From contig JAJYMP010000552.1 in assembly GCA_021786915.1 (NCBI GenBank), positions 1-5,211 on the forward strand: a stretch of 5,211 bases of DNA, written 5' to 3'. Below the pieces are notes generated by a model that saw nothing but the letters and a program-made list of their open reading frames with translations, was not told the DNA's origin and did no database searches. The DNA comes from Chloroflexota bacterium. GTDB lineage: Bacteria > Chloroflexota > Limnocylindria > Limnocylindrales > CSP1-4. A program made the translations under genes and the position numbers. Of this stretch, positions 1-5,211 are shown one piece after another. Positions within the stretch are counted from its first letter, which is position 1. Each line of letters begins with the position of its first letter.

Positions 1-368
1 CCACTTGCGAGACGGAGACGTGGCCGGGCTACACCAAGCGGGCGAGGGAACTCCTGAACGACTGGGGCGACCGGGGTGCGTACACGCTCTACTCGGGCAC
101 CGCCCACGCTGAGTTGTACGCCCTGTGAGGGTCGTTCCGCCAGATCGGTGCGACTCCACCTGGCCGGCAGCCAACGTTCGGCCTGACGTCGGATCCCACC
201 GGTCTCCATCGTGCAACCCATGTCGTGCTGCTCGCGATGATCGCCCCACTCGAACGGGCGAGCTTCCTGTTCGGCTGGCACGGCGACTCACCGCCCGGAG
301 CGGCCCTCAGCTCGACAATCGACCGCATAGACCTGGAGATGGACCGACTCTTGCCTGGGCCCGCGTGA
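1..368 (+). pseudogene. 3' part of a hypothetical protein gene with an in-frame TGA
   Basis: The frame with codons starting at base 3 reads 41 residues to a TGA at 126-128, then 79 more residues in the same frame to a second TGA at 366-368. Both halves look like protein. Before the stop is a segment ending YTLYSGTAHAELYAL. This resembles, from memory, Y-x-x-(L/Y)-S-G-x-(A/T)-H-(A/G)-x-x-(W/Y)-A-L stretches of actinobacterial hypothetical proteins. After the stop comes an amphipathic helical part, with THVVLLAMIAPLERASFLFG and then IDRIDLEMDRLLPGPA. Keeping the same frame across the stop suggests one gene with a single TGG-to-TGA change (a Trp would sit in AL-W-GSFRQ). The 5' end lies outside the window and no function is recognised. 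It converges on the minus-strand operon, whose last restored codon ends 51 bp away. Alternatives are a gene truly ending at 128, a sequencing error, or stop-codon readthrough. Confidence 0.68.
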
Positions 369-419
369 CCAAACCGGGACTCGGCGCGCGCCCAGAAGGA
401 GGTCGTTTCGGTGCCCGCG

Positions 420-1093
420 TCACCGCCACTGTCGTGGTCGTGTTGACAAACTCGCCGCCCGCATGGTGGCGATCGACTGCAAGGCGGTGTCGATTGCTCG
501 CAGCGTCGACTCGTCCTGCCGCCTGAGCTCTGCTCGGCGAGGTCGAGGCGCGGCCTCGGAGGCGTCACCCCCAGGGGCGTTGCCATCGGGTCTGGGCGCA
601 CGATACCCGTCCGGAGTTCCCAGACGTGACGTTCGAGATAGGCCGTGGTCGCGATGCCGTAGTACGCATCGGCAAGCGCCCGCAACACGGTGGCATCGCC
701 GATCAGCGCGACGTCGCCGCTGGCCGTGACTGCCTCCCAGAGATTGCCTTGCAGGAAGGGGAGCACATCGTTCGTGCGCGCACTGCCGCCCGCGATGCCG
801 CGACGAAGTTCGTCGGCCGCGCGCCCTAGATCGGCCTCTGCAACGTCCAGGAATTCGTTGACCCGCCTTTGCCGCACGCCTTCCGCCGCCTCCGTGGCAG
901 CGGCGGCGCGTTGGCTGTCGATCCACAGGGCGATCGGTAGGCCGGCCGTGATTCCGAGGAAGGTTGCGAGGGCGCCGGGCATGAACGCCTGCCGGAACGC
1001 CACATCGCCGAGCGCATAGGCGACGGCGACCACCGCGGCGCTCGCCAGGATGGCGGCGAGACCGATCGATTTGGGGCGTTCGAGCCGGCTCAC
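420..1093 (-). pseudogene. Two-TM membrane protein coupled to the restriction enzyme gene; frameshifted near 533
   Basis: Translation from GTG at 1093-1091 gives a basic N-terminus (MSRLERPK). Hydrophobic helices follow at about residues 10-29 and 38-57, joined by a short loop, which puts both ends in the cytoplasm by the positive-inside rule. A charged helical segment covers about residues 60-100. Next is a soluble domain with LPFLQGNLWEAVTASGDVAL and LADAYYGIATTAYLERHVWE, about residues 111-160. Up to about residue 187 the frame looks like protein; after that it becomes Ser/Arg/Pro/Cys-rich and runs to 89 opposite the plus-strand gene. The -1 frame instead continues sensibly from 533 as AELRRQDESTLRAIDTALQS and stops at 420-422. 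Restoring one base near 533 gives a protein of about 224 residues. The start overlaps the enzyme's stop (GTGA), and only a distant purine-rich site precedes it, so translation is probably coupled. Its function is unknown; a membrane-anchored partner of the enzyme is inferred from position only. Confidence 0.68.
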
Positions 1094-4000
1094 GGTTCGT
1101 ACGTCGCGCGCACCTCTGCCGCGCGCTTCTCAGCCGGGAGCGGAACGGCGGTCAATCCGAGGAGCGACGCGACCAGGGAATCGATCCGGCCGGCGACACC
1201 GTCGGCAGCGAGGCGCTCGCGGATCAGGCCGCGCGCGCGGACGAAGCCCACGCCTGCAGGCACCACGACCCCTCCGGCCACGGCCTCAGCGCACACCGCG
1301 GCCTGCACCAGCTCGGCATGCAACGAGTCGGACGGGTCGAACTTGGGGATCGGCAGGTCGAGGAGAACCTTGTCGAAGTCGCGCGCGCCCCACTGACCGC
1401 GACTCTGGCGGGCGGCCACCTGCGAGCGGGCTGTCTCGCTGTTGAGGATGGCCTCCAGGTAGCGCCCCTCATCCACGGTGACCCTGGCCCAGTAGAGCTT
1501 GTGATCGATGATCGCCGTGGCGTCGAGCAGAACCGCGGCTGCGGGCAACGTGCCCGCCTTCGAGTACACGACCCGTACCGGCGCAGGAGGGAACTGGGCC
1601 CGCAGTTCGCCGTTGTAATCCCAGCGCTGTAGCAGGGTGATCTTGCTCCGGCCATGCACCCGCCACAGCTGTTCGGCCTCGGCCAGCCAGCGTGCCAGGT
1701 GCGGGTAGCCTGACGACGCGGCGCCGTCCGCGCTGAGCAGGCCGGCCAGCTCCGCATCCCACGGGATCACCGCCAGTGCGGGCTCAAGCAGCCGATACGG
1801 CGCGACCGATTCGCCCAGGTAGAGCGGCCGGAGGAACTGGCGCTCGATGGGACCGCGCAGGCTCGGCAGCTCCGACCAGGGCGGCTTCTCCAAGCGGCGA
1901 CGGCGGCTGACCACGACCGGGGCATCGGGATTGCCGCCGAGTCGGCCGACCGGGACCGGCTCGACCACACAGAGGACGCGCGGGACAAACGTCGCGCCCT
2001 GTCGAAAGGCACCTCGGTACACCGCATCGTCGCTCTCGCCGGCCTCGGGCCAGGGAGCCTCCCAGCTGCGCAGCGCGGCTCGCGCCTCGGACAGGCTCGC
2101 GTCGCGGCGGGGCAGCGTGCCGGCATGGGCGGTCACGGTGGCGGGCAGGGGGCCGGCTTCATCGGCGCGGGCGATCAGTACGCACGACGGCACTGGGAAC
2201 AGTGGCTGCACGTGCTCATCGAAGGCCCACGCCTCCTCGAAGCAGACGCTGCCGTGCGCCGGTCCGTACCTTCCGCTGCGGAACCCGGCGAACTGCCGAC
2301 GGCTGAGAGCCGCGTAGGGCATGACGAAGGCGATGATGCCTCCCGGCTTCAGGTACAGCTCGGCCGAGCGGGCGAAGAAGTATCCGGAGAGGTCCTGGTG
2401 GGTCGCCACCTTGCCGCCCGTCCAGATCCCTCGCGCGCTGCACTCGGCGCGGAACTGTGCCTGCATCGAGGGCGCCATGTAGCGGTACGACAGCCATGGC
2501 GGATTGCCGATCACGACATCGGCGTGCTGAGGCTCGGTCGAGAGCCAGATCGGCCGCGAGAGGTTCCGCGCGACGTAGCCCCAGATGTGATCCTTGCCCG
2601 CGGCGTGCAAGTCGCGGATCGCGACGTACGTCTGACCCAGCTCGTGGCGCTCGCCGGCATCGTCGAAGCCCTGCCGTTCCAGCCACGCTCCGAACGCCGC
2701 CTCGTCGGCACCGCGTTCGCTGTGGTCGAGCATGGCGCCGAGCACGGCGTCGAAGCGCGTCGGGTCACGGGTGATCGTGTACGGGAAGAAGAGCGACCGG
2801 GGCGCGTCGGGGACCCGGATCTCGATCTCGCGCTGGCCCACGAACGTGATCCGCGTGTTCCACTGCAGCGCGTCGCCCAGGTACACGGGTACCGCCATCG
2901 CGGGCCGCTCGCGGAGGCGCTCCTCACCCAGCGCGAGCAGGTACGTGACGCGGGCGATGATGACCGCGACGGGATGCACGTCGATCCCGAGCACGGCGCC
3001 CGTGCAACGCGCAACCGCCTCTCGATGTGACAGGCCAGCATCATCGGCCGCCGCGAGGAACCGCCGCACCGCGTGAAAGAGAAACGTGCCCGAGCCGCAG
3101 GCGGGGTCGAGCGCCCGTTGTGAGAGCGGGCTGGTGATCGCCCGCTCACACATTCGGGCTGCCAGCCAGTCGGGGGTGTAGTACTCCCCTAGGTCGTGGC
3201 GCTGCGCGGGGTCGATCAACGACTCATAGAGACCCTTGAGGACGTCGGTCTCGATCTCGGCCAGTCGGAAGCGGGAGGCCTGCTGAGCGATCCGCTCGAC
3301 CAGCTCTGGCCCGGCCGTCGCGTCGAGGACCCAGTCGAAGAAGTCGCTCTCAACGGCCCCATGAATGCCCGCCTCGCTGAACGCCGTCCCGGCCAGGAGC
3401 TCCGCGGCATTCGGCGGATCCACTCCGAGGATGCGGACCGCCATCGTCTTAGCGACGATCGTGAGGTAGGTGTGCTGGAAGAAGAGGTCGTCCTGGTCAA
3501 CGCTTGTGCCGTACACTCGGGCGAGCAGATCCGCCCAGAGCTGCCGGCGCAGGGCCACGTCCGGGTGTTCCCTCACCTCCGCCCAGAGCGCCTCCAATCC
3601 GGCCCGGGCGCGCTCGTAGGCGAGGCTCTCGCGGCCCAGCTCGCGGCGCACGGCTTCTGGCGCGGGATCGAGGTCCGGGCGCACCGAGACGGCCGCATCG
3701 AGCCACGCGAGCAGGTCCCCGGCGCGGTCCTTCGTGAGCGTGAAGCCGGGCAGGCGGGTGAGGCGGCCGTGACGCAGCTCATAGGGCGCGAACTCGGCCC
3801 CGTCGGTCGCGATCCCGACGAACCGCTGGCCGGTCTGGCGCTCGCGATCGGCGAGGTAGCGGGTCAGCTCCTCCTCGGCGTCGGGACGCTCGCGGCGCAG
3901 GTCGCGCTTGAACTCGAAGACGGTCTGACCCAGCAGGGCGTCGACCCGGCCGCGCACCTCCGGGAGCGGCCGCTCGAAGTCAACCTCCGGGCTCGACGCG

Positions 4001-4107
4001 CCGAGGCCGTGCACGAGCAACTCGTACGTGAGGGCACGGACCTTCTCGTGGCCCGGACGACCGGCCAACTCGACGACGATGTCGTACCACCGATCGCGCG
4101 CGAGCAT
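1090..4107 (-). CDS. Single-chain restriction-modification enzyme, type IIG / Eco57I-like (nuclease + N6-adenine methyltransferase)
   Basis: This 1005-residue protein probably both methylates adenine and cleaves DNA, using S-adenosylmethionine. The N-terminus has a PD-(D/E)XK-type nuclease signature, RVDALLGQTVFEFKRDL, with D56, E65 and K67 as likely metal-binding and catalytic residues. A segment with EEELTRYL and VGIATDG (about 79-104), typical of this nuclease fold, follows. A helical linker (about 150-300) leads to the methyltransferase: GEYYTP at 307-312 (motif X), DPACGSGTFL at 334-343 (SAM-binding motif I), GIDVHP at 374-379, GDAL at 411-414, and catalytic NPPW at 535-538 (motif IV, N6-adenine type). 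LKPGGIIAFVMP follows at 586-597. The C-terminal third (about 700-925) looks like a target-recognition domain, with IIDHKLYW and ILNSETAR near its end. The length matches Eco57I-type enzymes, and no separate specificity or helicase gene is visible. GGAGGGG lies 9 nt upstream of the ATG. All key motifs are intact. The recognition site cannot be predicted. A PglX- or DrmMI-like methyltransferase is less likely given the nuclease signature. Confidence 0.93.
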   Translation of the reverse strand: MLARDRWYDIVVELAGRPGHEKVRALTYELLVHGLGASSPEVDFERPLPEVRGRVDALLGQTVFEFKRDLRRERPDAEEELTRYLADRERQTGQRFVGIATDGAEFAPYELRHGRLTRLPGFTLTKDRAGDLLAWLDAAVSVRPDLDPAPEAVRRELGRESLAYERARAGLEALWAEVREHPDVALRRQLWADLLARVYGTSVDQDDLFFQHTYLTIVAKTMAVRILGVDPPNAAELLAGTAFSEAGIHGAVESDFFDWVLDATAGPELVERIAQQASRFRLAEIETDVLKGLYESLIDPAQRHDLGEYYTPDWLAARMCERAITSPLSQRALDPACGSGTFLFHAVRRFLAAADDAGLSHREAVARCTGAVLGIDVHPVAVIIARVTYLLALGEERLRERPAMAVPVYLGDALQWNTRITFVGQREIEIRVPDAPRSLFFPYTITRDPTRFDAVLGAMLDHSERGADEAAFGAWLERQGFDDAGERHELGQTYVAIRDLHAAGKDHIWGYVARNLSRPIWLSTEPQHADVVIGNPPWLSYRYMAPSMQAQFRAECSARGIWTGGKVATHQDLSGYFFARSAELYLKPGGIIAFVMPYAALSRRQFAGFRSGRYGPAHGSVCFEEAWAFDEHVQPLFPVPSCVLIARADEAGPLPATVTAHAGTLPRRDASLSEARAALRSWEAPWPEAGESDDAVYRGAFRQGATFVPRVLCVVEPVPVGRLGGNPDAPVVVSRRRRLEKPPWSELPSLRGPIERQFLRPLYLGESVAPYRLLEPALAVIPWDAELAGLLSADGAASSGYPHLARWLAEAEQLWRVHGRSKITLLQRWDYNGELRAQFPPAPVRVVYSKAGTLPAAAVLLDATAIIDHKLYWARVTVDEGRYLEAILNSETARSQVAARQSRGQWGARDFDKVLLDLPIPKFDPSDSLHAELVQAAVCAEAVAGGVVVPAGVGFVRARGLIRERLAADGVAGRIDSLVASLLGLTAVPLPAEKRAAEVRATYEP

Positions 4108-4116
4108 CCGTGCGGT

Positions 4117-4123
4117 CCCCTCC
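4117..4123 (-). promoter_or_regulatory. Ribosome binding site of the restriction-modification gene
   Basis: On the minus strand this reads GGAGGGG and ends 9 nt before the ATG at 4107-4105. It is a strong Shine-Dalgarno match at normal spacing and supports that ATG as the start. The protein begins MLARDRWYDIVVELAG, a sensible helical lead-in to the nuclease domain. Confidence 0.6.
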
Positions 4124-4154
4124 GGCGAGGCTTCGTTCCCGCGCTCAATCGAGG

Positions 4155-4183
4155 TGTAGAGCCGGGGTCAGCGAGGCCTGCAA
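4155..4183 (-). promoter_or_regulatory. Weak candidate promoter in the gap before the restriction-modification gene
   Basis: In the 80-bp gap between the hypothetical gene and the enzyme gene, the minus strand has TTGCAG (4183-4178), a 17-nt spacer and TCTACA (4160-4155). Each hexamer matches its consensus at only three of six positions, so this may be chance. If real, the enzyme could be transcribed independently of the upstream gene. The gap holds nothing else I can name. Confidence 0.15.
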
Positions 4184-4187
4184 AGGT

Positions 4188-4571
4188 CTACGGCTCCAAC
4201 ATGTCCAAGAGCGGCCGGAGAACTGCCTGAGCAGCCGGGCCGAGCAGCGGGTCAAACTCGGCCACTTTCTCGGCGAGCTTGATGGCCATCGCGGCCTGGC
4301 CGACGGCATAGGAGGCGACATGCCCGGCCCCAGACCGCTCCGCCGTCGCCATCGCCGACTGGCCTTCTCCGCTCGCCCGAAGCACGGCGTCAAAGGCGTA
4401 GTCAGACCCGGCAGGGCCGAGAAGCACCTGCAGGGTAATGATGGGCTGCCACAGGCCCCACACGGACGCGAGAGACCTGGCTCGCTGCTCGACTCCAGCC
4501 CAGCCGTCAGCGTCCAGATGGTTCACGGTTTCGAGCAGCCGCTCGCCTGACCAGCCCTGCTCCCCGCTCAT
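4188..4571 (-). CDS. Hypothetical 127-aa alpha-helical protein
   Basis: I do not recognise this family. From ATG at 4571-4569 the protein begins MSGEQGWSGERLLETVNHLD. It is rich in Ala, Leu and Gly and appears largely helical, with a mildly hydrophobic stretch (SLASVWGLWQPIITLQVLLG) in its first half and a leucine/proline-rich end, LLGPAAQAVLRPLLDMLEP. It has no clear signal peptide, no convincing transmembrane helix and no catalytic motif. A TTG at 4601-4599 would add ten residues (MRRTAGRLSG). I prefer the ATG because a -10-like TAGACT lies 7 nt before it, so the TTG would lie upstream of the predicted transcript start. Neither start has a good Shine-Dalgarno sequence. The gene lies 80 bp upstream of the restriction-modification gene on the same strand, so it may belong to the same unit or be an unrelated neighbour. 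Confidence 0.62.
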   Translation of the reverse strand: MSGEQGWSGERLLETVNHLDADGWAGVEQRARSLASVWGLWQPIITLQVLLGPAGSDYAFDAVLRASGEGQSAMATAERSGAGHVASYAVGQAAMAIKLAEKVAEFDPLLGPAAQAVLRPLLDMLEP

Positions 4572-4578
4572 CCCGCTC

Positions 4579-4584
4579 AGTCTA
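4579..4584 (-). promoter_or_regulatory. Candidate -10 element for a leaderless transcript
   Basis: The minus strand reads TAGACT here, an actinobacterial-style TANNNT -10 hexamer. It ends 7 nt before the ATG at 4571, so transcription would begin at or next to the A of the ATG. This fits the absence of a ribosome binding site. I see no convincing -35 at the usual distance; the nearby TTGAGA is only about 11 nt upstream. Confidence 0.28.
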
Positions 4585-4604
4585 CCCGCTGTGCGTCTCA
4601 AGGA

Positions 4605-4616
4605 CCCGTTTTCGGG
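4605..4616. repeat. Short inverted repeat upstream of the hypothetical gene
   Basis: CCCG-TTTT-CGGG forms a perfect 4-bp stem with a four-base loop. It extends to a G-C pair on each side across one A-A mismatch. It lies just upstream of the candidate leaderless promoter and about 48 bp past the stop at 4665. It could be an operator or a weak terminator stem, but it lacks a U-tract and may be chance. Confidence 0.2.
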
Positions 4617-4664
4617 ACAGTTCGCGACCCCTCGTGCAGCAGCACGCCGGACTCGCCGGGGCGC

Positions 4665-4994
4665 TCAGAAGGCGGAGCCGATCAAGAAGGCTGCACAACA
4701 CCGTCGCTGTTCGGCTCGTAGGGAGGCGGCTCCGACGGCGAGGTTCAACGACTCGGACACCGCGCCCGTAGCCGGGGAACAGGCGCTCCACGCCGTGCGT
4801 GGTTCGTCGGGGACGCCAGGCGGTGCGAGCGGGAACACAGGCTCAGGTGGGAACCTCTCGGGACCCGTAGCCACAAATCCCGACGGGAGGGTCACGCTGT
4901 ACACAACGTCTGTCGACGCATCGTGCCCCGGCCTAGCTACGAACGGGCCCACCTCGACTACCTGTTTGACTGGCTCCGGCGAAGAAGGACGAAC
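4665..4994 (-). pseudogene. Open frame downstream of the Ntn-like gene; possible out-of-frame continuation or SpoU-like remnant
   Basis: One base out of register with the gene entering from the right, this frame stays open from before 4994 to a TGA at 4665-4667. Its middle reads like protein, for example GHDASTDVVYSVTLPSGFVA. It ends with GAVSESLNLAVGAASLRAEQ followed by RR. That last string resembles motif III of SpoU-class RNA 2'-O-methyltransferases (SLN-x-(A/S)-V-A-x-x-x-x-L-x-E-x-x-R), and PPGVPDEPRTA before it loosely resembles the preceding G-x-G-(L/V)-P-(D/E)-E segment. The rest of a SpoU fold is absent. By hand count over about 66 codons, GC is about 71, 58 and 71 percent at codon positions 1, 2 and 3, a weak coding signal. 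No start codon context is evident. It could be a frameshifted C-terminus of the neighbour, a degraded methyltransferase gene, or a chance open frame. Confidence 0.33.
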
Positions 4995-5211
4995 GGAGCC
5001 GGTCGCCGAGCGTGGCGTTGGCATTGACGATGCCCTCCACAAGACTAGGGGTCAGGATCATACAGCCGTCGCCGGTCACCGTTGCCATCTGCACAGGCCC
5101 ACCGACCTTGCCGTCCTGGCTGGCAGTCTCCGTGATGACGTATGCCGCGAGGCGTTGCAGCTCATTGATCGGGGCCTTGGGCATGTAGAGACGGTTCAGC
5201 AAGTACAGGGC
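4933..5211 (-). CDS. C-terminal part of a proteasome-like / Ntn-hydrolase-type protein (partial)
   Basis: The frame is open at the right edge and gives 92 residues to a stop at 4933-4935. It begins ALYLLNRLYMPKAPINELQR with no start codon context, so the gene starts outside the window. The pattern is a helix (ELQRLAAYVITETASQDGK), then VGGPVQMATVTGDG, then a helix near LVEGIVNANATLGDRLRSSF. This resembles the end of 20S-proteasome-like Ntn-hydrolases, where a helix leads into VGGP(I/V) and a strand-turn-strand. The N-terminal nucleophile that would confirm catalysis is not in the window, so the assignment rests on recognition by eye. GC3 of the sensible part is about 80 percent by hand count. 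After RSSFF the residues turn into Gly/Ser/Arg-rich GASQTGSRGGPVRS. That could be the real tail, or the result of a frame change near 4985. Confidence 0.5.
   Translation of the reverse strand, partial: ALYLLNRLYMPKAPINELQRLAAYVITETASQDGKVGGPVQMATVTGDGCMILTPSLVEGIVNANATLGDRLRSSFFAGASQTGSRGGPVRS

Noticed and set aside
126..170. Selenocysteine insertion at the TGA
   Set aside because: The downstream bases show no evident compact bacterial SECIS hairpin and the sequence context suggests Trp rather than Cys/Sec.
369..419. Possible bidirectional terminator between the convergent genes
   Set aside because: There is a 10-base palindrome (GGCGCGCGCC at 383-392) and a weak distant pairing of CGGGAC with GTGCCCG, but no compact stem-loop with a T-run.
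89..525. Minus-strand continuation of the membrane protein to 89
   Set aside because: The residues are low-complexity Ser/Arg/Pro-rich and lie opposite the plus-strand gene; the -1 frame gives a better ending at 420.
125..526. Plus-strand open frame of 133 codons starting ATG-like at 125
   Set aside because: It is in a different frame from the protein-like reading of 1-368, overlaps both convergent genes and is Arg/Pro-rich.
2125..3030. Plus-strand open frame of 301 codons
   Set aside because: It lies wholly opposite the methyltransferase core of the enzyme, and its Arg/Gly/Asp/Val-rich translation is typical of an antisense shadow.
1090..4107. BREX PglX or DISARM methyltransferase
   Set aside because: The D56...E65-x-K67 nuclease signature and roughly 1000-residue layout fit a stand-alone type IIG enzyme, and no BREX or DISARM partner genes are in the window.
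3196..4230. Plus-strand open frame of 344 codons, antisense to the N-terminal part of the restriction enzyme
   Set aside because: It lies opposite the nuclease, linker and SAM-binding region, whose protein motifs are unmistakable. Long antisense frames are common in GC-rich genes, and its translation shows no recognisable domain.

Overview
The window is GC-rich (roughly two-thirds G+C by eye) and uses GTG/TTG starts alongside ATG. Its protein families look actinobacterial in style. I infer a high-GC bacterium, most likely Actinomycetota, but nothing here fixes the taxon. There are no RNA genes, CRISPR arrays or recognisable insertion sequences.

Layout, left to right. (1) Bases 1-368, plus strand: the 3' end of a gene of unknown function that runs in from the left edge. 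It carries one in-frame TGA at 126-128, probably a former TGG (Trp). (2) Bases 420-1093, minus strand: a gene for a small protein with two N-terminal membrane helices. Its frame is broken by a one-base shift near 533. An uninterrupted frame continues to 89, but beyond the shift it is only antisense to gene 1. Genes 1 and 2 converge with 51 bp between them. (3) Bases 1090-4107, minus strand: the centrepiece, an intact 1005-aa single-chain restriction-modification enzyme (type IIG / Eco57I-like). It has an N-terminal PD-(D/E)XK nuclease, a central N6-adenine methyltransferase and a C-terminal target-recognition region. Its stop codon overlaps the GTG start of gene 2 (GTGA), so the two are very probably translated together. 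(4) Bases 4188-4571, minus strand: a small hypothetical helical protein, perhaps read from a leaderless promoter. (5) Bases 4665-5211, minus strand: the C-terminal part of a protein resembling proteasome-like Ntn-hydrolases, entering from the right edge. It ends at 4933 in its own frame, but a neighbouring frame stays open to 4665 and ends in a string resembling the last motif of SpoU RNA methyltransferases.

How the parts fit. The most coherent unit is the minus-strand pair of a one-polypeptide restriction-modification enzyme and a coupled two-helix membrane protein. This is a plausible phage-defence cassette with an extra membrane component that classical type IIG systems do not need. The 127-aa gene upstream may be a third member. 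The flanks carry two clear reading-frame lesions and one possible one, while the 3-kb enzyme gene is clean. The flanks may be decaying, or the draft sequence may contain point errors.
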